Below are positions 8,531 through 18,763 of a stretch of DNA of 64,000 nt, piece after piece. The position numbers and the translations under genes were made by a program. The notes under the pieces were generated by a model. That model did no database searches. It was not told where the DNA came from and worked only from the letters and a program-made list of their open reading frames with translations. Positions within the stretch are counted from its first letter, which is position 1, and every line of letters begins with the position of its first letter. This stretch comes from Bacillus sp. OV322 (GTDB lineage: Bacteria > Bacillota > Bacilli > Bacillales > DSM-1321), in the NCBI RefSeq assembly GCF_900112495.1, contig NZ_FOMA01000003.1, positions 271,510-335,509 of the forward strand. Reading direction: 5' to 3'.

Positions 8531-8920
8531 ATGAAAAGAAGATTAGCCCGTGAAAAAGCACTGCAGGCAGTTTACCAAATTGAAATCAGCAAATCTGAAA
8601 TTGGAGATGCCATGGAAAGTGTTTTAGATGGCAGTAAAACAGATGAGTATTTCGAAGCCTTAGTGAAGGGTACTGTTGAAAACAAAGAAAAAATCGATGA
8701 AATCCTGCGTAAAAACCTTGAAAACTGGACAATCGAAAGACTGGCCAACATCGACCGCAATCTGCTGCGCATTGCTGTTTATGAAATGGTGTACAGTGAT
8801 GATGTACCAGTTAATGTGGCTATGGATGAAGCTATTGAAATTGCAAAGAAATTCGGTGATGACCAATCCGGCCGTTTTATCAATGCGGTTCTTTCCAAAG
8901 TGAAAGACAAGCTGGAATAG
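8531..8920 (+). CDS. nusB: Transcription antitermination factor NusB
   Basis: 129-residue all-helical NusB. Starts MKRRLAREKALQAVYQIE, the conserved RNA-binding arginine-rich start, and ends GRFINAVLSKVKDKLE; both are diagnostic. NusB binds boxA RNA with NusE/S10 for antitermination of rRNA transcripts. ATG follows AAGGAGC. Ends at a terminator-like hairpin before folD. Confidence 0.97.
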   Translation: MKRRLAREKALQAVYQIEISKSEIGDAMESVLDGSKTDEYFEALVKGTVENKEKIDEILRKNLENWTIERLANIDRNLLRIAVYEMVYSDDVPVNVAMDEAIEIAKKFGDDQSGRFINAVLSKVKDKLE

Positions 8921-8976
8921 AAATCAGGGCTATCTCTGCATATAGCTTTGGCAGTGCTTGTCAGACAATAAAACTG

Positions 8977-9025
8977 CCAGGGCATTGCCTTGCCTTCGGT
9001 TTGGAAAGGCAGCCTGGTTTCTTTT
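8977..9025 (+). terminator. Terminator between nusB and folD
   Basis: CCAGG ... CCTGG outer stem with inner TGCCTT/AAGGCA, followed by TTTCTTTTT. Confidence 0.75.
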
Positions 9026-9076
9026 TGGATCATTCGGTTTCTTTGCAGTAAATACTGACTGGAAGGATGATCTGAC

Positions 9077-9937
9077 ATGACAGCTCAATTAATTAACGGA
9101 AAAGAAATTGCTCAATCAGTGCGAAACGGTATTAGCGAGGAAGTAAAACAGCTTCGTGAAAAAGGAATCATTCCTGGCCTGGCCGTTATTTTGGTAGGAG
9201 ATAATCAAGCCTCAAGAACATATGTGAAAAACAAGCAAAAAGCGTGCCAGGAGCTGGGAATCCATTCTGTTCTGATAGAACTCCCTGATACTCTTACACA
9301 GGCGGAACTTTCCGGGAAAATACAAGAATTAAACGAAGACAGCAGCATCCACGGGATTTTGGTTCAGCTGCCGCTGCCGCCGCATATCCGGGAAAAAGAA
9401 ATTATTGAAACCATTTCTCCTGAAAAAGATGCAGACGGATTTCACCCTATCAATATTGGCAGGATGATGACAGGACAAGATGCTTTTCTGCCATGCACCC
9501 CGCATGGAATAATGGTCATGCTTGAGCATATTGGCTATGAAATCGAAGGCAAACATGCGGTGATCGTCGGCCGCAGCAATATTGTCGGCAAACCGGCTGG
9601 ACAGCTTTTCCTCAATAAAAATGCTACTGTTACATATTGCCACTCCAAAACAAAAAATCTTCCTTTTTATACAAGGCAGGCGGATATACTGGTTGCAGCA
9701 GTTGGAATCAGGGATACCATTACCGCTGATCATGTCAAAGAAGGCGTTGTTGTCATTGATGTCGGCATGAATAGAAATGATGAGGGCAAGCTATGCGGAG
9801 ACGTTTCCTTCGAAGAAGTCAGCCGCAAAGCCTCTTATATTACACCTGTTCCGAAGGGTGTCGGGCCTATGACAATTGCCATGCTGCTCAAAAATACAGT
9901 GAAAGCTGCAAAGAAAATCCATAAAGTGTCTCTTTGA
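9077..9937 (+). CDS. folD: Methylenetetrahydrofolate dehydrogenase / methenyltetrahydrofolate cyclohydrolase
   Basis: 286-residue bifunctional enzyme interconverting 5,10-methylene-, methenyl- and 10-formyl-tetrahydrofolate with NADP. The catalytic YVKNKQKACQELGI segment (Tyr and Lys) is at about residues 50-63, VQLPLPPHI at about 96-104, and the NADP loop GRSNIVGKPAGQLF at about 164-177. PVPKGVGPMTIAMLL near the end is the family signature. Full length. ATG preceded by GGAAGGATG. Confidence 0.98.
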   Translation: MTAQLINGKEIAQSVRNGISEEVKQLREKGIIPGLAVILVGDNQASRTYVKNKQKACQELGIHSVLIELPDTLTQAELSGKIQELNEDSSIHGILVQLPLPPHIREKEIIETISPEKDADGFHPINIGRMMTGQDAFLPCTPHGIMVMLEHIGYEIEGKHAVIVGRSNIVGKPAGQLFLNKNATVTYCHSKTKNLPFYTRQADILVAAVGIRDTITADHVKEGVVVIDVGMNRNDEGKLCGDVSFEEVSRKASYITPVPKGVGPMTIAMLLKNTVKAAKKIHKVSL

Positions 9938-9942
9938 TAAAA

Positions 9943-10068
9943 AGCTCTTTTCTTAGAGACTTCTGTTTTTTGATAAGTTCTGTGAGGAGATGCACTTGTT
10001 AAACCAGGCTGATTGAACGAGGAAATCAGCCATCTTGTTCTCATAGCAGAAAGTTTGCGGAAACAGCT
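9943..10068 (+). repeat. MITE-like element, copy 2 (126 bp, internally deleted)
   Basis: Starts AGCTCTTTTCTTAGA and ends TTTGCGGAAACAGCT, matching the ends of copies 1 and 4. The G-rich interior is missing. Flanks TGATAAAA and CAATAAAA share six of eight positions, consistent with an old target duplication. Confidence 0.7.
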
Positions 10069-10148
10069 CAATAAAAAGAAGCAGTTTATTCTCACGTACA
10101 TGCAAAATGTATCAAAAAAACACCTATTACTGTCCAAATCCTTAGAAG

Positions 10149-10191
10149 AAGCTGCCCTATTGCTTTATAATAAATAGAGGGCAGCTTTTTT
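10149..10191 (+). terminator. Terminator between folD and xseA
   Basis: AAGCTGCCCT pairs perfectly with AGGGCAGCTT across a 19-base loop, followed by TTTTT. Confidence 0.92.
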
Positions 10192-10295
10192 GTATGCTTC
10201 CATTTAGGATAGGAATTTTTCTTTAATACATATATAATGGTGTCTGACTCCAGTGTCTGCTTCATCAAGATAGCGAGCTTTGAAGGAGAGAAACG

Positions 10296-11651
10296 ATGGA
10301 AAATGAAAAATACTTAAGTGTGTGGGCATTGACGAAATATATCAGGCGGAAATTCGATGCCGATCCGCATCTTCAGAACGTTTACATAAAAGGAGAAATC
10401 TCGAACTTTAAGCGCCATTCAAGCGGCCATATGTACTTTACATTAAAGGATGAAAAAGCACGGCTTTTGGCTGTTATGTTTTCTGCAAACAGCGCGCATC
10501 TTAAATTTCAGCCGGAAAATGGCATGAAGGTGCTGGCGAGGGGAGATGTGTCTGTTTACGAACAAAGCGGCCAGTATCAGGTATATGTGAAATCCTTGTC
10601 GCCGGATGGAGTCGGAGACCTTTATTTAGCTTATGAACAGCTTAAGAAAAAGCTTGAAAATGAAGGGTTATTTTCACAAAGCCATAAAAAGGCCATTCCC
10701 AGATATCCTGTCACGGTCGGAGTGATCACTTCGCCTACAGGAGCAGCATTACGCGATATTCTGACAACAATTAAAAGAAGATACCCTATTGCGAAGGTGA
10801 TCATTTATCCTGCCCTTGTGCAGGGAACCAATGCTGCAGCCTCCATTGCCAAGGCCATTACGATCGCCAATGCAAGAGCAGAGGCGGATGTCCTCATTGC
10901 AGGAAGGGGCGGGGGATCTATTGAGGAATTATGGGCATTCAATGAGGAAGTAGTGGCACAGTCCATTTATGATTCTGATATTCCCATCATTTCTGCAGTA
11001 GGACATGAAACGGATTTTACAATCGCAGATTTTGTCGCGGACCTCAGGGCCCCGACACCGACGGGAGCGGCCGAGCTGGCTGTGCCTCATTATAATGAAA
11101 TCCTTGAAAAAATAATGAACCGGAAAATACGGCTGACACGCTTTATCCATGAAAGAATGAACCTTGAAAACAGCAAATTGGCACGCCTTGAAAAATCATA
11201 TGCATTCCGCTATCCAAGAAAAATGTATCAGCAAAAAACAGAACAGCTTGATCGGGCAACGGAGCGGCTCCAGCGGGGGAGCAGCAGATATTTTGTCAAA
11301 AAAAGTGAGCAGCTCGATAACATTCATGCAGTCCTAAAAAAACAGCATCCAGAACAGCAGCTTACTGAAATGAGAGGAAAGCTGGAACAGCGGCTAAAAG
11401 ATCTTAACCGCCGGATGGAAGGAGTTTTAAGGGAAAGTACTCAAAACTTTATCCGAATGACCGCTACCTTGTCGGCTCTAAGTCCTCTTAAAATTATGGA
11501 GAGAGGATATGGTCTCGTTTTTGACAATAAAGAAACCCTGGTTAAAAGTACGGCGCAGGTAAAAAAAGGCGAACGGATTGAAGTGCAGATTAAAGATGGA
11601 ACGCTTGAATGCGAAATAAAAGAAATAAAGGAGAGAAACGGCGATGAGTGA
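10296..11651 (+). CDS. xseA: Exodeoxyribonuclease VII large subunit
   Basis: 451-residue catalytic subunit of single-strand DNA exonuclease VII. N-terminal OB-fold domain ([17 protein letters not shown], about residues 28-45), the conserved [14 protein letters not shown] at about 143-156 and [16 protein letters not shown] at about 203-218 mark the nuclease domain, then a long helical coiled-coil region to the C-terminal domain. ATG after AAGGAGAG. Overlaps xseB by eight bases. A TATAAT at 10233-10238 could be the -10 of its promoter. Confidence 0.97.
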   Translation: MENEKYLSVWALTKYIRRKFDADPHLQNVYIKGEISNFKRHSSGHMYFTLKDEKARLLAVMFSANSAHLKFQPENGMKVLARGDVSVYEQSGQYQVYVKSLSPDGVGDLYLAYEQLKKKLENEGLFSQSHKKAIPRYPVTVGVITSPTGAALRDILTTIKRRYPIAKVIIYPALVQGTNAAASIAKAITIANARAEADVLIAGRGGGSIEELWAFNEEVVAQSIYDSDIPIISAVGHETDFTIADFVADLRAPTPTGAAELAVPHYNEILEKIMNRKIRLTRFIHERMNLENSKLARLEKSYAFRYPRKMYQQKTEQLDRATERLQRGSSRYFVKKSEQLDNIHAVLKKQHPEQQLTEMRGKLEQRLKDLNRRMEGVLRESTQNFIRMTATLSALSPLKIMERGYGLVFDNKETLVKSTAQVKKGERIEVQIKDGTLECEIKEIKERNGDE

Positions 11652-11877
11652 AAAGAAAGAAATGAGCTTTGAAGAAGCAATGGATAATCTTGAAGAAATT
11701 GTCGAACAGCTTGAAGAAGGAGATGTGCCGCTGGAACAGGCCATTTCCATTTATAAAAAAGGTATGGACCTGTCGAGACTATGCCATCAAAAGCTGAAAG
11801 CGGTAGAAGATCAGATGGCCCAGATCCTTCAGGAGGACGGAGAGCTTGCAGGCTTCTCAGTTCAAGAGGAGGAGTAA
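11644..11877 (+). CDS. xseB: Exodeoxyribonuclease VII small subunit
   Basis: 77-residue small subunit; the conserved [18 protein letters not shown] start and [16 protein letters not shown] are present. It forms helical arms on XseA and is needed for activity. Translationally coupled to xseA (ATG inside its end) and followed three bases later by ispA. Confidence 0.97.
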   Translation: MSEKKEMSFEEAMDNLEEIVEQLEEGDVPLEQAISIYKKGMDLSRLCHQKLKAVEDQMAQILQEDGELAGFSVQEEE

Positions 11878-11880
11878 ATA

Positions 11881-12768
11881 TTGAGTACATTCCAGGAATT
11901 TTCTAAGCAGTATAAAGACATCACTGAAAAACAGCTTATCGAATATGTAAGCCGGCTTCATTCGCCTGCTGTTTTAAAGGAAGCCATGGCATATTCCTTG
12001 AACGCCGGCGGCAAAAGAATCCGCCCATTGCTGATCTACGCCGTTTTGTCTTCCTTCGGCAAGGATCCGGCTGCAGGTATACCTGCAGCATGCGCAATTG
12101 AAATGATTCACACTTATTCATTGATACATGATGATCTGCCGAGCATGGATGACGATGATTTAAGAAGAGGGAAGCCAACCAATCACAAGGTTTATGGTGA
12201 AGCAAATGCCATCCTTGCGGGCGATGCCTTGCTGAGTCTCAGTTTCCAGCTGATTGCTGAAGATGATCATCCAAGTGTTACACCAGAGATGAAACTTGAG
12301 CTTATATCACAAATGAGCAAGGCTTCAGGTGCAGAAGGCATGGTCGGAGGACAAATAGCTGACCTTGAAGGTGAAAATAAAGAGCTTAGCTTAACTGAGC
12401 TGGAGTATATTCATGAACATAAAACAGGTAAAATATTAGCATACAGTGTCCTCGCCGGTGCAGTTTTATCAGGTGCAGGAGAAACCCAAAGAAAGCATCT
12501 TGAACGTTTTTCCTTTCATCTCGGCCTTGCCTTCCAAATTCAGGATGATATTCTTGATATTGAAGGCTCAGAAGAGAAAATCGGAAAACCGGTTGGAAGC
12601 GATTTGGATAACCATAAAAGCACCTATCCATCTCTTTTAACCTTACAGGGAGCGAAGAAAAAGCTTTCTGAACATATTGGCGCAGCACATGAAGAACTTC
12701 GGAATGCAGGTTTTGAATCCGGTTTGCTTCACGACATCACGGATATGATCGGAAACCGGGACCATTAA
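11881..12768 (+). CDS. ispA: Farnesyl diphosphate synthase
   Basis: 295-residue short-chain trans-prenyltransferase making FPP from IPP and DMAPP. First aspartate-rich motif in HDDLPSMDDDDLRRGKP (about residues 83-99), second in QIQDDILDIEG (about 219-229). TTG start at 11881 follows AGGAGGAG of the xseB end. It feeds the same isoprenoid path as dxs, the next gene, and possibly the prenyl synthase-like gene at 60404. Ends before a promoter that may start a separate transcript. Confidence 0.96.
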   Translation: MSTFQEFSKQYKDITEKQLIEYVSRLHSPAVLKEAMAYSLNAGGKRIRPLLIYAVLSSFGKDPAAGIPAACAIEMIHTYSLIHDDLPSMDDDDLRRGKPTNHKVYGEANAILAGDALLSLSFQLIAEDDHPSVTPEMKLELISQMSKASGAEGMVGGQIADLEGENKELSLTELEYIHEHKTGKILAYSVLAGAVLSGAGETQRKHLERFSFHLGLAFQIQDDILDIEGSEEKIGKPVGSDLDNHKSTYPSLLTLQGAKKKLSEHIGAAHEELRNAGFESGLLHDITDMIGNRDH

Positions 12769-12789
12769 TGTTGCTGTCATTGAATGAAT

Positions 12790-12818
12790 TTGTTAAGAAA
12801 TCGTTAATATGGTATACT
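12790..12818 (+). promoter_or_regulatory. Sigma-A promoter inside ispA-dxs spacer
   Basis: TTGTTA, 17 bp, TATACT. Close to consensus and 495-523 bases ahead of the dxs start, so the transcript would have a long non-coding 5' part. Confidence 0.65.
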
Positions 12819-12824
12819 CTACTT

Positions 12825-13068
12825 GCGATTTCAAGCAGAAAATTGTCGTAAAATGAAGTCCGGATTTCTTATACCCTGCACTTGCTGGGAAAATGGAATG
12901 ATGGTCAATAAAACTGCTGCTGTGCAATGAAAAAATCCGCAGCAATAGATCTCTTAAGTTAATAATGCTAAGCCTGTTCTGGCTGCAGTTTGCCTTATTG
13001 AAGCGGAGGGGCCGGCCGGTGCATATATGTTTAAGCCGCTGATTCACCCAGGTGTCGGCGGTTTTTTA
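12825..13068 (+). ncRNA. Candidate small RNA between ispA and dxs
   Basis: Bounded by the promoter at 12790-12818 and a terminator-like hairpin at 13036-13067: CCGCTGA pairs with TCGGCGG (one G-U) and is followed by six T. No coding frame of note inside. It could be a free small RNA of about 240 nt, or a leader whose terminator controls dxs. I know no RNA family that matches it. Confidence 0.4.
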
Positions 13069-13312
13069 CAATACCGTCCGGACCCCGGAGCATGAACAGG
13101 CAAGTACCTTGCCATATAAATGAATGTTAGTAAGAGCAGATTTAGCCCGTAAAAGAAGGGCCATAGTTATTAGCCGCACCGCCGTTAACCTGGCGGCTGT
13201 TCTCAAGAAAAATAAAATGACTTTTTCTAGCAAAAGCAACCAGTCGCAATAACATGGCTGTGCGGCTATTATGCTTTTACAACTAGGAAATTAGGAAAGT
13301 GAGTGATCCAAT
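13069..13312 (+). other. Structured dxs leader
   Basis: A chain of stem-loops: GGCAAG-TAC-CTTGCC (13099-13113), a GCCC/GGGC pair near 13147-13162, CCGCC/GGCGG around GTTAACCT near 13180-13197, and AGTCGC/GCGGCT enclosed by AAAAGCA/TGCTTTT just before the ribosome site. No thiamine (THI) box or other riboswitch core was recognised. Confidence 0.4.
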
Positions 13313-15202
13313 TTGGATCTTCAGTCTATAAAAGACCCTTCATTTTTGAAAAAAATGAATAATGAAGAATTAGAAGCCCTGAGTGCAGATGTAAGGAAGT
13401 TTTTAGTAGAAAAATTATCCATCACCGGCGGTCATATCGGCCCTAATCTTGGAGTGGTTGAGCTGACAATAGCCCTTCATAAGGAATTTAACAGCCCCAA
13501 AGACAAAATTCTTTGGGACGTCGGCCATCAATCGTATGTTCATAAAATCCTGACTGGCCGTGCAGGGGAATTCGATACACTGAAAAAATTTAAAGGTCTA
13601 TGCGGATTCCCGAAAATGGCGGAAAGCGAGCATGATGTCTGGGAAACAGGACACAGCTCCACTTCCCTTTCAGGAGCAATGGGAATGGCTGCGGCCCGTG
13701 ATCTGAAAAAGGAAAATAACTATGTTCTTCCTGTAATAGGAGACGGTGCACTGACTGGCGGAATGGCTCTCGAAGCACTGAATCATATCGGTTCGGCAAA
13801 AACAGATATGATTGTCATCCTTAATGATAATGAAATGTCGATAGCCCCGAATGTCGGAGCATTGCATACTGTTCTTGGAAAGCTCAGGACTGCAGGCAAA
13901 TATAATTGGGTCAAGGATGAGCTTGAATACCTGCTAAAAAGAATCCCTGCTGTAGGCGGAAAAGTAGCTGCAACAGCTGAAAGAATTAAGGATAGCCTTA
14001 AATATCTGCTTGTTTCCGGCATTTTCTTTGAAGAGCTGGGCTTTACCTATTTAGGCCCTGTTGATGGACATAACTATGAGGAACTGTTTGAAAACTTCAG
14101 ATATGCCAAAAAAACCAAGGGTCCTGTTTTGCTGCATGTAATTACCAAAAAAGGTAAAGGATACTCGCCTGCTGAAACCGATAAAATCGGAACATGGCAT
14201 GGCACAGGCCCTTATAAGGTAGAAACAGGCGCATTTGTCAAAACGCCCGCATCTGCACCGGCATGGAGCTCCCTTGTCAGCGAAACCGTGAGAAGGCTTG
14301 CCCGCGAGGATGAAAGAATCGTTGCCATTACCCCTGCTATGCCTGTTGGCTCAAAGCTTGAAGGATTTGCAAGCGAATTTCCGGAGCGCATGTATGATGT
14401 GGGAATAGCCGAACAGCATGCGGCTACATTTGCTGCTGGCATGGCCACACAAAATATGAAGCCGTTTTTGGCGATTTATTCAACTTTCCTTCAGCGTGCA
14501 TATGATCAGCTGGTACATGATATTTGCCGCCAAAATCTGAATGTATTCATTGGGATTGACCGTGCAGGACTTGTCGGCGCAGATGGGGAAACCCACCAGG
14601 GCGTATTTGATATCGCCTTTATGAGACATATTCCGAACATGGTCTTGATGATGCCTAAAGATGAAAATGAAGGGCAGCATATGGTAAATACAGCGATAAA
14701 GTATGATGATGGCCCGATCGCCATGCGTTTCCCAAGAGGAAATGGCTGGGGAGTGCCGATGGATGAAGATCTGAAGCAAATTCCGATTGGAACATGGGAT
14801 GTATTAAAAGAAGGCACTGATGCTGTTATTCTGACTTTTGGAACCACGATTCCAATGGCTCTTGAAGCTGCTGAGATTCTTCAGAAGCAAGGATATTCCA
14901 TTAAAGTGGTGAATGCAAGATTCATCAAGCCGCTGGATGAAAAAATGCTGCATGAATTATTCAGTGCAAAGCTTCCTGTTCTTACTATTGAAGAAGCTGT
15001 TCTGCAAGGCGGTTTCGGAAGCTCCGTGCTTGAATTTGCGCATAATCACGGATACCAGAATATTATCGACCGTATGGGAATTCCTGATCATTTCATTGAG
15101 CATGGAAGTGTTGAACGCCTCCTTGAAGAAATCGGCATGACCACAGAAGATACTGTAGCCAGATTAAAATCAATAACACCTAAAAAGCAAAAAAGGGCTT
15201 GA
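13313..15202 (+). CDS. dxs: 1-deoxy-D-xylulose-5-phosphate synthase
   Basis: 629-residue thiamine diphosphate enzyme joining pyruvate and glyceraldehyde 3-phosphate, the first step of the MEP isoprenoid route. ThDP-binding region [18 protein letters not shown] with the following NDNEMS at about residues 143-175; [11 protein letters not shown] at about 245; transketolase pyrimidine domain with [17 protein letters not shown] at about 362; C-terminal domain intact. TTG start at 13313 after AGGAAAGTGAG. Four bases precede the next gene, indicating co-transcription with the rRNA methylase and perhaps argR/recN. Confidence 0.98.
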   Translation: MDLQSIKDPSFLKKMNNEELEALSADVRKFLVEKLSITGGHIGPNLGVVELTIALHKEFNSPKDKILWDVGHQSYVHKILTGRAGEFDTLKKFKGLCGFPKMAESEHDVWETGHSSTSLSGAMGMAAARDLKKENNYVLPVIGDGALTGGMALEALNHIGSAKTDMIVILNDNEMSIAPNVGALHTVLGKLRTAGKYNWVKDELEYLLKRIPAVGGKVAATAERIKDSLKYLLVSGIFFEELGFTYLGPVDGHNYEELFENFRYAKKTKGPVLLHVITKKGKGYSPAETDKIGTWHGTGPYKVETGAFVKTPASAPAWSSLVSETVRRLAREDERIVAITPAMPVGSKLEGFASEFPERMYDVGIAEQHAATFAAGMATQNMKPFLAIYSTFLQRAYDQLVHDICRQNLNVFIGIDRAGLVGADGETHQGVFDIAFMRHIPNMVLMMPKDENEGQHMVNTAIKYDDGPIAMRFPRGNGWGVPMDEDLKQIPIGTWDVLKEGTDAVILTFGTTIPMALEAAEILQKQGYSIKVVNARFIKPLDEKMLHELFSAKLPVLTIEEAVLQGGFGSSVLEFAHNHGYQNIIDRMGIPDHFIEHGSVERLLEEIGMTTEDTVARLKSITPKKQKRA

Positions 15203-15206
15203 GTAA

Positions 15207-16043
15207 ATGAAGGCAAAGAAAGAAAGACTTGATGTACTGCTAGTGGAACAGGGACTTGCGGAAACGCGTGAAAAAGCAAAGCGTTCCATTATGGCAGGAC
15301 TTGTTTATGCAAATGAAGAACGATTGGACAAACCAGGCGAAAAAGTACCGTCTGACATCGTTTTGACCATAAAGGGAAAGGTGATGCCCTATGTTTCAAG
15401 AGGCGGCCTTAAACTGGAAAAAGCGCTGAAAAACTTTGATTTGACTGCTGAGGGGAAAGTGCTCCTTGATATTGGCTCATCAACCGGAGGATTCACGGAT
15501 TGCGCCCTGCAAAACGGGGCAAAAATGTCTTACGCTCTTGATGTAGGATATAATCAGCTGGCATGGAAGCTGCGGCAGGATGAGCGTGTAAAAGTAATGG
15601 AAAGGACCAATTTCCGTTACGTGACCCCGGCTGATCTGGACGGGCCTATGCCGGATTTTGCGAGTATAGACGTTTCCTTTATTTCTTTAACCCTTATACT
15701 GCCGGTGCTGAAAACACTGCTCGTACCCCGAAGCAATGTTGTAGCGCTGGTTAAACCGCAGTTTGAGGCAGGGAAAGACCAGGTAGGCAAAAAAGGTATT
15801 GTCCGCGAGCCTAAGATCCATAGAGAGGTACTGAGCAAAATCATAACTTTTGCCCAGAAACAGGGCTATGACATCAAAAACGCTTCGTTCTCCCCGATTA
15901 CTGGCGGAGACGGCAATATCGAGTTCTTGCTACATTTGCAATGGGAAGGCTCTAAACAAAAAGGAGAAATCCTGCTTGACCAGAGTGTAGAAGCCATTGT
16001 TGAGGAAGCCCATAAGGAACTGAAAAATCCGAACAGGGAATAA
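15207..16043 (+). CDS. yqxC: TlyA-family rRNA 2'-O-ribose methyltransferase
   Basis: 278-residue protein: N-terminal S4 RNA-binding domain (ERLDVLLVEQGLAETREKAK, residues 6-25) and a RrmJ/FtsJ-type SAM domain with LLDIGSSTGGFTDCALQNG at about residues 88-106 and ALVKPQFEAGK at about 179. TlyA enzymes methylate ribosomal RNA and in actinobacteria set capreomycin susceptibility; the exact target here is inferred from the family. ATG follows GGGCTTGAGTAA of dxs. Ends before a strong terminator. Confidence 0.92.
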   Translation: MKAKKERLDVLLVEQGLAETREKAKRSIMAGLVYANEERLDKPGEKVPSDIVLTIKGKVMPYVSRGGLKLEKALKNFDLTAEGKVLLDIGSSTGGFTDCALQNGAKMSYALDVGYNQLAWKLRQDERVKVMERTNFRYVTPADLDGPMPDFASIDVSFISLTLILPVLKTLLVPRSNVVALVKPQFEAGKDQVGKKGIVREPKIHREVLSKIITFAQKQGYDIKNASFSPITGGDGNIEFLLHLQWEGSKQKGEILLDQSVEAIVEEAHKELKNPNRE

Positions 16044-16059
16044 AATACTTTCGGCACTA

Positions 16060-16097
16060 ATCCCAAGGCGATGTGCACTCGTCTTGGGATTTTTTTG
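16060..16097 (+). terminator. Terminator after yqxC
   Basis: ATCCCAAG pairs with CTTGGGAT, followed by TTTTTT. Separates dxs-yqxC from argR. Confidence 0.92.
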
Positions 16098-16301
16098 TCA
16101 GGCGCCCAAAAAACGAGAAATAAATGTACAATTTACTGTAAATCCGCTAACATTGATTTTATATGGCTACAATAGAGATAAATAAACATGGGCAGCAGGG
16201 GAGAAAAGGCTGAGGGGGCTTTTTTTAAAGCCTGTCTGACATGTTAGGAACTAAGCTTTCCGTTTGTGGAAAGCTAAATACTCGTGAGGTGCTTCTTTTT
16301 G

Positions 16302-16751
16302 ATGAATAAAGGTCAGCGACATATTAAGATTAGAGAAATTATTGCCAACAATGATATAGATACACAGGATGAGTTAGTGGATGAACTTAAGAGTGCTGGT
16401 TTTAATGTAACTCAGGCAACAGTTTCCAGGGATATTAAAGAGCTTCATTTAGTAAAGGTACCTTTAATGGATGGAAGATATAAATACAGCCTTCCTGCAG
16501 ACCAGAGATTCAATCCGCTTCAGAAGCTAAGGCGAATGCTGATTGACGCATTTGTAAGGATAGACTCTGCAGGCAATCTGCTGGTAATGAAAACATTGCC
16601 GGGAAATGCCCAGGCAATAGGTGCCCTGATGGATAATCTGGACTGGGAAGAAATTTTGGGAACGATTTGCGGGGATGATACGTGCTTGATCATATGCAGG
16701 ACTCCTGAAGATGCCGAAGTGATTTCCAACAAATTTTTGGACATGCTCTAA
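16302..16751 (+). CDS. argR: Arginine repressor/activator AhrC (ArgR family)
   Basis: 149-residue ArgR/AhrC, hexameric arginine-responsive regulator. N-terminal winged helix with [18 protein letters not shown] (about residues 37-54), C-terminal arginine-binding core with [18 protein letters not shown] (about 100-117) and [15 protein letters not shown] (about 122-136). ATG 16302 gives the exact family start [14 protein letters not shown]; the ribosome site GTGAGGTG is 9-10 bases upstream. The 5' leader holds AGCTTTCC/GGAAAGCT (16253-16276), a perfect 8-bp hairpin. Its likely targets include the ARG boxes at 41076-41105. Confidence 0.97.
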   Translation: MNKGQRHIKIREIIANNDIDTQDELVDELKSAGFNVTQATVSRDIKELHLVKVPLMDGRYKYSLPADQRFNPLQKLRRMLIDAFVRIDSAGNLLVMKTLPGNAQAIGALMDNLDWEEILGTICGDDTCLIICRTPEDAEVISNKFLDML

Positions 16752-16775
16752 AATACCAGGTGAGGTGATCTAGGA

Positions 16776-18491
16776 TTGTTAACTGAATTATCCATAAGGA
16801 ATTTTGCAATTATAGAGGCTCTGTCGATTTCATTTGAAAAGGGCCTGACTGTTTTGACCGGAGAAACGGGAGCAGGAAAATCAATTATTATTGATGCAGT
16901 CCATCTTCTTGTTGGAGGAAGGGGATCTGCAGAATTTATCCGTCACGGAGAAACCAAGGCGGAAATAGAAGGTTTGTTTGAACTGGATGAAGAAAAGCAT
17001 CCTGTATATGCGAAGGCTGAGGAATTTGGGATTGATGTCAGCGATGGAATGATCGTTTTGAGGCGTGATATGTCATTAAGCGGCAAAAGCGTCTGCCGTG
17101 TAAATGGAAAATTGGTGACCATTGCCGTCCTAAGGGAAATAGGCAGGACACTCATTGATATTCACGGCCAGCATGAGCATCAGGAATTAATGGATGAGCG
17201 CCTGCACTTGCCATTGCTCGATCAGTTTGGAGGCGAAAAAATTTCATCGGCCCTTGCAGAATATAATGATCTTTACCGTAAATACGATGCAGCGGTCAAG
17301 CAATTGAAAAACCTGAGCCAAAACGAACAGCAAATGGTGCACCGCCTTGATTTAATCCAGTTTCAATATGAAGAAATCCAAAATGCAGCACTCAGGCTTC
17401 AGGAAGATGAAGAGCTTGCTGAGGAACGGAAAAAAATCAATAACTTTGAAAAAATTCATGAGGCGCTTCAAACGAGCTATATGGCTTTGAGCGGTGAGCA
17501 AAGAGGTCTTGATTGGCTGTCAGTAGCTATGAATGGCCTTGAAGAGGCAGCAAGTCTTGATGACAGTGTCAAGGAAACATCTGAAACTGTTTCAAACAGC
17601 TTTTTTATTTTGGAAGATGCCATTTCGGCAATCAGGGATAGCCTTGATTCACTGGAATATGATACAGAACGGCTGGATTTCATCGAAAGCCGGTTAAATG
17701 AAATTAACCAGCTGAAGAGGAAATACGGCAAATCAATAGATGATATATTGGAGTACGCAGCAAAAATCGAAGAAGAAATTGAAACACTACAGAACCGGGA
17801 AACACATATTGCTAAATTGGAAAAGCAGATATCATCCATTAAAGCGGATTTATGGCTGGAAGGAAAAAACCTCTCTGAGCTGAGACAAAAGTTTTCCAGG
17901 CAGCTGACAAAGAAAATTCAGCAGGAGCTAAAAGAGCTTTATATGGAAAAAACGGTCTTTGAAGCACACTTTCATAAAACGGCACATTCTGTGAATGATC
18001 CGGCTGAACAGGACTTCGGAGTCAAAGGGATGGATGTGATGGAATTTTATATTTCAACAAATCCCGGAGAACCTTTAAAGCCGCTTTCTAAAATTGCATC
18101 CGGCGGTGAACTGTCCAGGATCATGCTTGCCTTAAAGAGCATATTTTCCAAACATCAGGGAATTACCTCCATCATCTTTGATGAAGTGGATACAGGTGTC
18201 AGCGGCCGAGTGGCACAGGCCATTGCTGAAAAAATCTATAAAGTGGCCGTGGACTCCCAGGTACTCTGCATTTCCCATCTTCCGCAAGTAGCAGCAATGG
18301 CAGATACGCACTTATTCATCGCGAAAAATATTAAAGCAGGACGCACAAATACTTCTGTCCAGCCATTGTGCAAAGAAGACAAAGTGAAGGAAATCGGAAG
18401 AATGATTTCAGGTGTGGAAATTACAGATCTTACAAAACAGCATGCCCAGGAACTGCTGCATCAGGCAGAAAAACTTAAAACGGCACAATAA
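16776..18491 (+). CDS. recN: DNA repair protein RecN
   Basis: 571-residue SMC-like ATPase acting early in double-strand break repair. Walker A GETGAGKSIIID (about residues 28-39), two long coiled coils (about 150-370), signature IASGGELSRIMLALK (about 437-451) and Walker B IIFDEVDTGVSGR (about 462-474). TTG start at 16776, nine bases after GAGGTGATC, gives the family start LLTELSIRNFAII. 24 bases after argR, so probably co-transcribed, as in B. subtilis. Confidence 0.97.
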   Translation: MLTELSIRNFAIIEALSISFEKGLTVLTGETGAGKSIIIDAVHLLVGGRGSAEFIRHGETKAEIEGLFELDEEKHPVYAKAEEFGIDVSDGMIVLRRDMSLSGKSVCRVNGKLVTIAVLREIGRTLIDIHGQHEHQELMDERLHLPLLDQFGGEKISSALAEYNDLYRKYDAAVKQLKNLSQNEQQMVHRLDLIQFQYEEIQNAALRLQEDEELAEERKKINNFEKIHEALQTSYMALSGEQRGLDWLSVAMNGLEEAASLDDSVKETSETVSNSFFILEDAISAIRDSLDSLEYDTERLDFIESRLNEINQLKRKYGKSIDDILEYAAKIEEEIETLQNRETHIAKLEKQISSIKADLWLEGKNLSELRQKFSRQLTKKIQQELKELYMEKTVFEAHFHKTAHSVNDPAEQDFGVKGMDVMEFYISTNPGEPLKPLSKIASGGELSRIMLALKSIFSKHQGITSIIFDEVDTGVSGRVAQAIAEKIYKVAVDSQVLCISHLPQVAAMADTHLFIAKNIKAGRTNTSVQPLCKEDKVKEIGRMISGVEITDLTKQHAQELLHQAEKLKTAQ

Positions 18492-18647
18492 GGCTGCCAT
18501 TTACAGGGTATTGTTAAGGCTTCCTTATCCGTCATGCAGGTTCATAGTTCCTCGCTTCTATAGAATCATTTTCACCATAATAAGTCCCTTTATACATGTT
18601 TACAGCCAGCCATGCCGCCATACAGAGTTCATACATTTCATTCCATG

Positions 18648-18680
18648 AAAAGCTATCCAAAAACGGATAGCTTTTATTTT
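18648..18680 (+). terminator. Terminator after recN
   Basis: AAAAGCTATCC and GGATAGCTTTT form an 11-bp perfect stem around AAAAAC, followed by TATTTTTT. Confidence 0.93.
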
Positions 18681-18763
18681 TTGCTGAAGTTATAAATGCT
18701 TGCCGGTAAGGCTAAATTATAGGTGTAGCCATAAAGGTTTCAGAAGCGAGGAGAGTGGATAGA

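Noticed and set aside
13069-13312. Thiamine riboswitch before dxs
   Set aside because: No THI box core was found; structures are simple hairpins.
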